From Fomitopsis serialis (lineage: Eukaryota; Basidiomycota; Agaricomycetes; Polyporales; Fomitopsidaceae): 64,000 bases of DNA. The stretch covers positions 124,001 through 188,000 of the forward strand of contig NW_025955035.1 in assembly GCF_022376445.1 (NCBI RefSeq), in the 5' to 3' direction. The notes beneath the pieces were generated by a model that saw only the letters and a program-made list of their open reading frames with translations, did no database searches and was not told where the DNA came from. A program made the position numbers and the translations under genes. Shown here piece after piece: positions 21,380 through 32,176 of the stretch (position 1 is the stretch's first letter; every line of letters begins with the position of its first letter).

Positions 21380-23544
21380 TTACAAGAAATAATCTGCGGG
21401 TGGTCGTTTTGCCGGTATCGAGCGGACGTCCTACAGAAATAGTAGGGGAGGCGTCAGCATGCCATTTTAGCGCAACAGACAGTCAGGGAGTCTGGGCCAC
21501 GGATGACGATGGGTGGTCAGATCTTGCGGGGAGAAATTGGGTCCTTCCCGCTTCTGGATGCAATAGCGAGGGGGGAAACAGGAGACATAGCTAAGGAATG
21601 GAAGGACGCACCGAGGGGGCGTGTGCGAAAACTTTGTATTCTTGTCCAAGATTGTCGTCCAGCTCCAGGATGGACGCCACGTTCCCGCACCTGAGAACGC
21701 CAGAGCGGAGAGGTAATGAGTCAGTGAGTCGGTGAGAACGAGAACCACAACAAGATTGAACACGCGCGACGCCACAATCAGAGCACGTTGCAGAACGGTT
21801 TGTTCCAGAAGTCGATCGTACAGGCGCACGCACGGGTCGAATCGCTCATGAAGAAAGCAAACCATCGTGTGTAGCGAGAGTGCGTGTGCGGCCGGAGATG
21901 GACGGCAAGGGCAAGGAGGACGTACCGATAGCAGTAATTCGGCGCGCTCCAGACGGTCACGATCGTCTTGTCGAACATGAGCTTGTAGCCCTCCATCGCG
22001 AGCTGGTGCGCGCGCGCGATGAGGTCAATCGCGTTATTGTGCGCGAAGATTTTGGTAATGTCCGCGCCAAAGAGAAAGCCCGCGCCCCGCGGGGACAGGC
22101 CCCAGCCGGTGATGTCTGCGACGGCATCCGTCAGACGCGAGACGCGAGACGCGGATGGACGGCGAGAAGATGCGGCGTACCGTCTGGATCTGACCAGAGA
22201 AGGTCGCACATAGGCCCGTCGTGGGGTACCTCTTGCTTCCTATCAATGGCGCGAATCTGCCGCGCGTCACTGGTTAGCTCCCCGCGTCTCCTGGGCCAGC
22301 AGCCGCGCGTACCTGATCAATTCCCTGCAAATTCGGACTGAGGCCGCCGTGCACGCAGAACACCGGCCGTCGACGATGGCGCCGAGGGCCAGATAATCAA
22401 AGACTTCGCAGCACCAGCGCCAGACATTGGACGAGCCGTACTTGCGCTGGCACTCGTCGTAGAAGCCGTACACTTGCGTGATCTGCCGCGACTCGTGGTT
22501 GCCGCGAATAAGCGTGATTCGCTCAGGAAAGCGCACTTTGAGTGCGAGCAGGAGGAGGAAGGTTCGACGCTGTAGAAGCCTCGGTCGACGAAATCGCCTG
22601 ATGTGGGGCGGATGGGCAAGTGAGCGAATGCAGCTAGACCATGATCGATGAGAATGAAGAGGAGACGTACCCATAAACAAATAGTTGGTTTCTGGACATG
22701 AGCCGCCAACCTTGAAGAGCTCCATCATGTCCCAAAATTGACCGTGAATGTCTCCGCATATCTACACGGCGACCAGACAATAATCACTACCCTGGTATGG
22801 GATGTCGCATGTCGCATCAGAATCCTGTCCACGGAGATGTTCGCTCGTCCGGTCATGGTAACGACCGTGTCTTTCTCACTCTGGCCGAGTCCGCTGGGCA
22901 CAGGAACAGAAACGTAACTTAAATCGCCATAGTTTGATATGACTCTCAGTGCCCTCCTGGAACCTATCACCAGTCGACCGATCACTCACGTTTTGAAGTG
23001 AAATTGAATCTTCTCTCAATCAGACACCACAGTCAAACACTCCAATGAGAAGCTTACCGTTGAACCGGACACACGTTGCGAAACTTCTTGCGCAGCCATG
23101 TTCCAGAGCACGTACCGCGATCATCTCAGGCATCCGCCGGTATCGCGTGGCGAGGCAACACCCCGGTGGACAGGACCGTGCGCGATGCACAAGCAAAATA
23201 ACACGCACCGTAACGGGCGAGTCGACGACCTGCACGTTGGCCTCTTCGATGAGAATCTCGCGCGCCTTGATGCACAGGCGCTTGACGTCCTCTTCCGAGA
23301 CAGGCTCGCAGCGATACAGCTGTTCGATCTGTCTGTGGGCCGCGCGGAGGTCAGGCAGCCAGAACCGCGGGGCACACGAGAGGGCGGGGCACCAGGCGAG
23401 CAGCGAGGCCCGCGTCCGCGTCCCCGGCAGGCGCGCGGTGTGAGAGCGCGAGGGGATTAGGACGGACGGCTCGCTCCACGTTCTGCACAGCCCTCGAGTG
23501 GTGTGACACGGGTGGACCGCTCACCTGTCAAGGTCACTAGGCAT
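21380..23544 (-). CDS. PPP4C: Serine/threonine protein phosphatase 4 catalytic subunit (PPP4C / Pph3)
   Basis: PP4c is a two-metal PPP-family phosphatase acting in the DNA-damage response, chromosome dynamics and signalling, with regulatory subunits. The start [18 protein letters not shown] (22-nt-scale first exon 23544-23525, long first intron) fits PP4 better than PP2A. Metal and catalytic motifs are present in order: [36 protein letters not shown], then [37 protein letters not shown] and [12 protein letters not shown] last small exon (21430-21380) supplies the family tail PPADYFL, whose C-terminal leucine is carboxymethylated in this family. One base is missing near 22562 (after SVE) and one near 22368 (after VDGR). 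The remaining sequence is strongly conserved, so both are probably sequence errors. Confidence 0.92.
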
Positions 23545-24791
23545 TATGTGCTCTCTCCGCAGTTCTGTGCGTGCAGCTGGCGGGAGGGGCGACCGGGTTA
23601 GATCGCGCGACGCGAGAGGAGGATGGGCGGAGGAGGCAAGCACAGTGCGACGCGGGTCACGGGACCGTATGCGCCCACCGGCATCTGCCGCACGATCGGG
23701 CGTGGCGGTGGCGGTGGCTGGCGTTGTGGGCTCGAGGATGATGCAATGATCGTTCAAATTCAGGGCTCTCCGACTCCGGAGTTCGGGAGCGCCAGACTCG
23801 GACGCGGTCTGGCCTGCCAAGCGCAGATGCGGCGCAACCCTGAGTGGGACGTCCTCGAGGCGGGAGAAGCCCAAAGATTAAAAGGCAACCGACAACGCGT
23901 TGACATCCGAGTCCGACATTCGTCGGTTTCAACCTCTCTAACGCGCCCTGTCTTGCATTTATGTGTCGCGGTGTTCTCGTCGACGGGAAGCAAGTTCACG
24001 GACGGAATCTACACATTGGATTCAATGTTCGGTGTGTGCGCATCTATCAACAAATAGCGAGGGAAAGTGTACGATACAGCAGACGACCGTCGTCAGTGGT
24101 CAGTGACTAGTGAGGATGTGCGCGACTAAGGTATGGGGATGGGGTTATGGTACGGCGGGGCCACGTCTATACTACAGCATTAGAAAATCCGATGTGGAGG
24201 ATGTGTGAGGGATGTGAGGTGTAGGATGAGTGTACAGCGAACAAGATAGCTTCCGTGCAGAGCGAACGAGACGAGGGTACGACGTAGAGATGAGAGGCGA
24301 GAGATGAGAGACCAAGGAAGACGGAAGGCAGAACAGGACCCGCAAAAGGAACAGGAAGCGTGAGAGGGAGAGCAGCGACGGATATGAAAATATGACATGC
24401 GTGATGAATAGAAAAGAAGCGACGGTCCGGGCGGAACAGCGGCCGACAGAGACACAAAGTAGAACATCGGAGGTAGGATCATCCGTGTGGATCAGGTCTG
24501 TACCGCTGCGCGAGCGTGCCAGGCAGCGGAGTAGTGGTTAGATTCAGATATCCAAGCAGACAGATGCAGTGCGGCGATGCCAAAACCAAGATGTCGTGAC
24601 TCAGATAGGGTGAGATGAAATGAAATGGTGTAGAGTCGCAGGCCAAGCCAAGCCGGTCTCTGGCAGAGTGACAAGCATGGTCGGAGCGCCGGCAAGGTTT
24701 TGACTTGCGGTTGGCATCGTCGCAGAAACATTTGGCAAAGGACGAGGGACGTACAGCATCACACCCGCTGTCTCTGGCCTGCAGATGGCAC
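23545..24791. other. Intergenic region upstream of PP4c and downstream of the C2H2 gene
   Basis: It should hold the PP4c promoter near 23550-23750 and the 3' untranslated region of the C2H2 gene near 24200-24790. Open frames on the + strand here are GC-driven and were not accepted as genes. Confidence 0.45.
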
Positions 24792-27184
24792 TCATCGCGC
24801 GTTGGCATGGCCATGACTGTCTCGGCGATAGTACGCCTGCGACGGCACACCGCCGCCCGCGCCCGCCGTCGGCGCATAGAGCGCGACGTACTGCTGGGGC
24901 CCGTAGTGCGGGCGCGGCTGGTGCAGCGGGACGTCCAGTGCATGCTGGCCGTTCGGCGGCCGGTCGTGCACCTGCGCGTGTGCCTGTGCCTGGTGGTGTG
25001 CCTGTGGATGTGGATGTTGTGAGTGCTGTTGCTGGTGGGGATGCTCCGGACATCTGTTGCTGTTGCTGGTGTGCCGACTGATGATGCGCCTGCTGATACG
25101 AGTACGAGAACGACGCCTGCGCCTGCGTCGCGTCGACCGCAGAGTGGGGCTGTGCGTGATGTTGTTGCTGTAGCTGCGGGTGCCGCGTATCGACGGCGAG
25201 ATCGTCCCGGACGATTCGCGCGGTCTGGATGGGCGGCAGTGTCGGCGGTGGCGACCGCCCCGTTCCCGCACTGGTGCCGTACCCAGCGGCGTAATACGCA
25301 GCGGCACCGTCGTGCTCTGCGTACCTCTGCGCATTACCGTAGCCCGCATAGATAGCACGTGGCTCGACCACCGCGCCCGACGGCGCAGGGGCGTACGATT
25401 CAATCAGCGACTCCTGGACGGCATGCCCGGGATGGGCAGACGGACAATCAGCCTGATTACCCGCGCCGCTCGCCATGTAGCGCGACATCAGCGTATTTGT
25501 GAGCCATCATACCTTGCACCCGCACCCGCATACGCGTCTTCGCCCCCCAGCATCGCCATCGGCGGACGCGACGGGGATATCTGCGCGGCGGCCTGCCGCG
25601 CGGCGCCTGGACAGGCTGCGCATACTCGACGGTCTGCCCGGGGGGCGTGTCGGGGTACTGCAAGGGATAGCTCTCCGGATAGTCATAGCCATACTGCGCG
25701 CCCATCGCGTGCGGATGCGCCGTCTGCGGCCGCTCACTCGGCGACATGGACTTCGCCCGCTGGTGCTGCTGGTGCGGGGATACTGCTGTGGTACGGCTGA
25801 GCGTGGCCGCCGTACACCCACGCCGCGGTCTGGCTCTGCATCTCCGTCGGGGACGGGTACCCACTCCCTCCGCCATGGGCCTGTGCTGGCGCGTAGCTCT
25901 GCTCCGGCGAGTGAGAGTGGCTCGAGCGCGCGCTCGTGAAGTCGACCTGCGCGTGCGGGCGGGCGGGGCCCTGCGCGGACGGGTACTGCAGCTCGGGGAT
26001 GGACGGCGTCGACGAGCAGCTGCTCGACGTACCGGGTGGGACGGGGTACGCGTAGCCCGCTGGGACGATCGCGGGTGCGAGTGGCGGCGGGGTGTCCGGC
26101 GGCTCAGGGTACGGCGACGCGTAGGTGGATCCAGGGAGCGTCTGCGCGCGGAGGTCTGACGGCGAGCTCGAGGGCGAAGGCGTGAAAGCCGCGTTCGTCG
26201 AGCTGTTACCGTTTTTGCTGGCGTTCCCGCCGATGCTGATGAGCTTGGCGGAGCGCGTCGAGGGGTCGGGCCTGTCCTGTACGAGATGCTCTGCTGAGGT
26301 CTTCGCCTTGGTCATGGCGGCCCGGGTAGCTGAGCCGGAGCCCCGTCGCGAGCCTGGCGACAAGTGGATGCGGTAGCTGCGGAAAGGAAGAATCAGCGGG
26401 CGAGTCCATCATTGTATTGGCAGCTCGAATTCCGCGAGGATCGGCTTCTGGCGAGCATGAGCTGCTGTGCAGGTTAAGCACAGCGCACGAGTATCAACGA
26501 GCGTGGTCGATGATGCGCTGCGAGTCGCCAATCTTTCGCAATCCAAAAGAAATCCAGTGAAATTTGACCGCGCAGGTTCAGGCGCGAAATGACTGGTGCG
26601 AGAGCGTGATGGCGCTCTGTCGCGGGTTCTTTGCTGGGCAGCGGGCCCCGACGTACTGCCTCGGCTGTGGCGGTTCGTGGATACGGGTGCCGATCAGAAG
26701 ACGGAAGCAGTAGCATCACCCGCGCGAGAAGCGCTGTCCTGCGCGTCATGTCGCGAGCGTGGGCACGCGTGACTGCCCAGAGTGGCATACGGGGGCGCAG
26801 GAAGCGCGAGGGCGAGAGAGAGAAGGGGGGAGGCGGACAGACTCACTGCTGCTGGAGGTTGTCCTGGCGGGAGCAGCGCGTCTCGCAGCCGGGGAAGGGG
26901 CACTTGTGGTTGCGCTCACCGGTGTGGACGCGGATGTGGCGGGCGAGGTGGCCGCTGGTGGAGAAGCTGCGCTCGCATGTGGGGCAGACGTGCTTGCGGG
27001 TGAGCTTGGACTGGCTGGAGGACGGGGCGAGGAAGTGAGCCGGGTGCTGGGGGGCGGGGGCGAGGGGTTGTGGGTAGGGGTGAGGGGGTGTAGGGGTCGC
27101 GGGTGAGGGCAGGCTGGAGACGTGGTGGGTGGTGGTGGTGGTGGTCGCGGGGCATCAGGAAGCTGGCAGGGTCGGGTAGGACAT
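24792..27184 (-). CDS. C2H2 zinc-finger transcription factor, Nrg1-like
   Basis: The reverse strand has a Pro-rich lead (beginning MSYPTLPAS at 27184) followed by two adjacent C2H2 fingers. Finger 1 is [23 protein letters not shown] and finger 2 [24 protein letters not shown], with the second finger's last residues supplied after an intron (26820 to about 26375). The TSGHLARH and C-x4-C pairing match yeast Nrg1/Nrg2, repressors of glucose-repressed and filamentation genes, better than Mig1. Behind the fingers lies a long disordered region rich in Ser, Pro, Tyr, Gln and His ([16 protein letters not shown], then QQQQ/HHQ runs), typical of fungal regulators. The stop is at 24792. Frame changes occur near 27157, 25760, 25580 and 24960, so the exact length, about 700 residues, is uncertain. 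A role in carbon response is inferred from the family only. Confidence 0.75.
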
Positions 27185-28560
27185 GGAGAAGGTGCGGGGA
27201 AGAGAGCATTAAAGCGGGAGGGCTGGCTGGAGGAAGAGGCGGCGGCGGAGGGTGCGGCGGCGAATATTATAACTCTGCAAGAGCCCGTCTCGCGTCTGGC
27301 CAGACTCGGACGGTGGCTGCTCGCCCTCCTCCCCACGCCCGGTGGCGGCACGGTGGCTCCCCGCCCACAGTTTCGGGCGGAGTTGATCTGCGAAATGCCT
27401 CCGGCCCTCTGCGCTGGCGGCTGCCTGCCCGATCTGGACGCACGCCATCTTCCCTCCCTCGGAACCAAATCTAGGCGCCCTCCCAGACGCTCGCACACTT
27501 GTGAGGCTTCTGACCACTTCTGACCGGCAGCCTCTCTCTCGACGCCGCATGCTCCCTGCACACGCCCGTCAGATCAGCTCTGTCCCCGGGGCTCCCGCCG
27601 GCATCGTCCTCGAACGTCCATCACGCCCGCCCGAGCGCATCTGCGCGACGGGAGACGCGGAGCATGATTGCCTATATGAATGTGGTGCAGATACGCCGTG
27701 CTCGGCAATCGACGGTTCTCATAGAATGGGACGCACCAATGAGCGGTGGCGCACGCATCGCGCGGTCTCGGCCTGCGCGCGGCGTGCATCACCTCGTTGC
27801 GAGACGGACCCCCATGCTGCACGACGGCCGTCCTCACCAGCCCGCGTTCGCATTCTAGACAGCTCGGACCATCCCCGCCTCGAACGGGCCCACTACCGAC
27901 GCGCGAAACAGAGCGAGTCCGGACGGCCCGGATCACGCCCTCGGTGGACGTCCACGGGCGGGGGCAGGTCGACGACCAAACGCGTCCGAGAAGCATCTCG
28001 TCGCGTCTTCGCTGGGAAGCCTCTGTCACATCTCTGTCGCCGACAGTTTGACGTCTGCGCGGGTCAATCATATTGAATGCAGCGCCCTCCCAGCGAACAG
28101 CACATACTCGATCGCCGCATCTTGACGCCCGGCCGCTCCCAGCCCGCCCCCGCCCCCGCCCGCCCGGTGCGCCGCCAACGCCCCGACGTTGCCAGGAGAT
28201 CGCAGAAGCGAGCAGAACAGAAGAAGCCCTCTGCCAGAGCTGACGTGACGTGTCCCGCTGCGGGCTATCTCTGTCGCGACACACTTGCGAACGAAAGCTT
28301 GTCCGTGCGCTTCTAGCCACCGGCGAATGCGCGCACCCAGAGCTTATTCCTCGCCCCACTTCGCGTTCCAAACAACAAGCTCGGTGCCTCTCCCGTGTCC
28401 CGATTAGCGTGGCCAGTCGCAACCCCGCCCGCGACCTTGTTCTCTGTCCTTGCGTATGTCTCTAGTCGTGAGCGCACACCAGCTGACACGGACACGGGCG
28501 TCCAACCCACGCCACATACACTATCATTGACAATAGTACGCCGCATCGATCGAACCCCAT
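27185..28560. other. GC-rich intergenic region upstream of the C2H2 gene
   Basis: Long open frames exist on both strands but result from high GC content. Their translations are Arg/Pro/Ala-rich without motifs. The part nearest 27184 is the likely promoter and leader of the C2H2 gene. Confidence 0.4.
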
Positions 28561-30950
28561 CTTGGCTCACATACACGCCTCCTCAGACTCAGCACTCTGC
28601 GCCTTCGAAGCTCGATCTTCGCCGCCACGGCCGCCCGCGTCGCCCTCGCTGACGAGATGCCGTGCCTACGCGCCGACGCTGCTGATATCAACGCGACTGC
28701 CCGTGGGACGACGCCAGCGTTCTGCGCCTTCCACTCAGATCTCGGTGAGAGGCAGACGCGCCACAGCTTCCGCGAGCGCCTCTGGCGTGGGCATCAGAGC
28801 TCTTCGCTGACACCAGAGAATCCTTCACGGAGCTAGAAAGCGATAGGCGGTTCGCCACGAACGCTGCACTGGAAAGGCAGTACAGAATACCGAACGAGCG
28901 TTGGCAAGGCACGGGTGCTCGTCCCGCGGACCCACTCTTCATACTGGTGGAGCCGCTATTTGTCTGCGCTGGTGAAACGGCTCCTTGCGTGCATGAACCT
29001 GCCCGCCCAGCGAACTGCACGCGCAGGCTGCACTCGCCACTGCTCAACAGAGCGACGTCAGTGCTCTGGATAGCGATCTTCGCTCTACCTTCGCACTGCT
29101 CCCCGAATCTCATCAAAGCCCACCCAAAGTCTAACTCGCGCCCAGACCGCACGGCCATAAGCACGCGTTGCGATCCCCTTGGCTACCTCCCGTCGGGTTC
29201 CCCGAATCCGAATCCGGTTGGTACATACCATCGGGCTTCCAGCTCGAGTTCCCGCGGCTCGACAGCTAGCATATACACTGCGGTAGGCTCCGCACTCCGC
29301 GCTGAGCTCTCACTGAGGTGAACGCCCCGGGCGGAAACATCAACGTACCGGATCCCGGGCGCGTGCCGGCCGCCACTGCTGCTGGCAGAACACCGTATGC
29401 CCGGCCAGCAGCCTGTCCAGACAGGGTTATGCGCATGAGGCATGTCCAGCCCGAACTCATGAGCGCGATCAGACCAGCTTCCTCACCGGCCGGCATGCTG
29501 CTCGATTTCTGCAGCGTTCTGTTGGTGGCGTCGGAAGACTGTTAAGCTCGTGTGCAACGAGGGTGGCGAACGAGCGGACGTTCTTGAAGCAGGCGCAGGC
29601 GTCTCTGAAGCAAGGCCCCGACGCCCGAACGCGAGATCACGAACTGCAGGTCCTCCGTCCGAGGGTTATTGTCAGGCAAACCGCACCCCGCTTTGGTGCC
29701 ATTCACTCGCCGCGATGCCGTGGCATGCCGCCGACCGCCACCATTACGAGATGGCTTCGGACGCGCGCTCGTGGGCGGGAGACACAACGCGCGACGCACG
29801 AACGACAAGCCATACGGTGCGCGGGTGCCGGCGGCGAGGGCCTGCACGTCCAAGGTTTCGGTGACCAGGACGCACCGCGCGTTCGAGGCCCGGGCGAGCC
29901 CCCCGCTATGGCGCCGCACTGGAAGGTTGGTAGGAAGGAAGCGATCGTGTGCCTGGCCGGTCTGTTGCTTAATGAAGCCTCGCGTATCTGCAGTGCGGGC
30001 GAGGATCAGGGTGCACCGGACGACGACCCTGCGGCGATCGATTGGGGGTGCTTGCAGATGCACGCACCCATTTGCGATCGCGGCGTGCGCGAGGCTGGAC
30101 GGTGCGGCTCTTCCATGAGGTCATCCGCATCCGCGCCGCGTCTTCTCGTACAAGTATTTCTTGGGGGACGCGACGGAGAGCGGCCGCTGAACGAGGGGAT
30201 CGATCACGGATACGCGCAGGGGGTCGCAGTACGTACTACGCCGCCTGTGGATGCAGCGGGGCAGACGCACCGTGCGCACGTACGAGCCTCTGCCAGCGCG
30301 GTTCTCCCGACCCGTCGGACGCTGTCCGCCTCAACCTGTCTCGCCTGTCAGCCTCGCCTGCCTCCGCTTCTCGACGTCGCCCCCTGCCTTCGCGCCGTTC
30401 GACGTCCACGCCCCCTCGCCGCGAGCGGCACGCACGTCCCGCCGCGGTGGCCAATGAAGCCATACCGGGCAGCCATTCACTCCGCAGCGGGCAGGTGGGG
30501 CCCCGTTGCGGCGAGAAGGCCGAACGAGGGGAGCGGGGCGCAGGCTTCTGTATCGCCGCTCTAGATCCCACTGCTCCCCATCCCCACGCCCGCGCCCAGG
30601 CGCCGAGCGGCACGCGCAGACGCGATCTTCTCTGCCCCCCCTTCGCGTGCTTCTGCCTCTTCGATCCACGGGTCCAGCGCCCGCCCCGATCAGAATGGCC
30701 GGTGCCAGCATGGCGACCTATTCGCAGCCGCCAATCGAGCGCACCGTATTCGCCACCGACATGCAGCGATCGCACGCTGGCTATTGCTGGGACAGGCGCA
30801 GTGTCCGAGCGGACTGTGCATTGTCCGACCTGCGTCGGTGAACTGCAGACGGGTCCCACCGCAAAGGTTCGCGCGCACCGCCGTCGCTCTAGCATCAGCA
30901 GCAGAGCGTACCGTTGGTGCGCCTTGGCCCTCTGTGTAGAATGACTAAAG
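28561..30950. other. GC-rich region with patchy coding signal, gene model unresolved
   Basis: Several short stretches look like protein on the + strand but in different frames. Examples are ARVALADEMPCLRADAADIN at about 28640, ELHAQAALATAQQSDVSALD at about 29010 (heptad-like) and SGWYIPSGFQLEFPRLDS at about 29215. Between 29.5 and 30.9 kb both strands are open over hundreds of bases. One explanation is a coiled-coil gene rich in one-base errors, another is GC-driven noise. No domain or reliable start could be named, so I give no CDS here. Confidence 0.3.
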
Positions 30951-31005
30951 TAGGCTGACTCCCTCCTGTCGAGCTGAAGCTGCGTACATCAGTCAGCGTT
31001 GGACG

Positions 31006-32176
31006 TCAGGCTGTCCAACCCCACATAGCCATACTCCCGATTGTCCGTAGTAATGTCATTCGTCGTGGTGACGGCCATGACGTCCTCGGGACCTTCTGCG
31101 CTTCCGGCCGGGTCGGCCGCTCGCGAGTGAACGGCTCCCTCATGTCCGAATCTTGCCAGTGCACAATCCCTCCTAGATTCTGATTGCGCCCCGCAATGGC
31201 GTGATGCACCGAGCGCAATTGTAACACCCCGATGCGGCGCGAAGACCCATCAGCATCTACTAGTTGCATCGTTTCCATCTCATCGTGGGATGGCCTACTG
31301 CTGCAAGTCTGGTACGAACCGCCCGCACCATGTCCGCTATGTAGTTGTGCCCTGTACCCGCGGTTCGTACCCACGCGTGTAATGACCGCTCGGCCGCCAT
31401 TGCCATTGGCAAGGACGGCCATCTCACGGGGTGGATTGCGGCACGGTGTACGTCTTCTAGTCAGACTGGACGACTCGGACCAGGCCTCCGATTGCATGCG
31501 AGTGCCACACGTCGTCATTGCGTTCATCCGGGGTTCAAGTTGGCTGCGCGACAACTTACACAGCTTACAGACACCTGCGGAGCCTTCATGCGCAGTGGCT
31601 GCGGCAGAGGCATGTTCCAAGGTGCAGTCATCGTACGAGTTCCCGCATTCGAGCAGCGGCGACAAATCAATGTCCACGCCGACTGATAATCGAGGACATC
31701 AACATTCAGTCTCCCGGTCCACTCTTCAGTGGCCTCTCCCCAGCTCCGACTTGCCCGGGCCAGCCGGATCAACCTGTCCCGCCCATATCGTAGTATAGCA
31801 TTCATATCAGCATTGCACTTCGCTCGAATTTGACTGACGAACAGGCTGTGGTACCCGCTGATGATGGCGATCTGCGAGCGGAGGGTTTGGCTCGCTGAGG
31901 CCTGGCTCACTGTCAATCACAAGGTGACGGCGTGATCGTGGCCTTGACTACCCGCCCTGCTGCTCCTCCTGTGTGGCGGTACTTGCGCCTCAGCGGTCTC
32001 CGAGGCAGCGCGGACGGGTTTGCGCCGCGGAATCGGTCGGTGAGTGGTTTGTGCTGAGCTCGGTCGGGGTTCATTCTCACTCAAGGAGAAGTCGCAGATA
32101 TGCATAGGATGTGGATGACAGAATCTGCGTGGTATGTTGCGGCGGCGCGCAAATAGTCTGTGCGAACCGTTCACTC
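31006..32176 (-). CDS. Possible gene of unknown function, interrupted
   Basis: On the reverse strand, protein-like sequence begins at an ATG at 32176 (MSERFAQTICAPPQ) and continues after a probable intron with PRPSSAQTTHRPIPRRKP. It runs through an in-frame TGA at 31919-31917, into QTLRSQIAIISGYHSLFVSQ and LIRLARASRSWGEATEEW at about 31780. A 223-codon open frame from 31677 to 31006 overlaps in another frame (MDIDLSPLLECGNSYDDC, CKLCKLSRSQLEPRM). Which frame is translated past 31680 is unclear. No domain is recognised. It may be a real gene with errors or a pseudogene. Confidence 0.3.

Noticed and set aside
21591..21833. PP4c lacking its DYFL tail
   Set aside because: A further exon at 21380-21430 in the correct phase encodes PPADYFL.
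27574..28422. 282-codon reverse-strand open frame
   Set aside because: Arg/Gly/Ser-rich, without motifs or intron structure; other frames are equally open because of high GC content.
29563..30564. 333-codon + strand open frame
   Set aside because: Three other frames over the same DNA are also open and the composition is not convincing. I list the region as unresolved instead.
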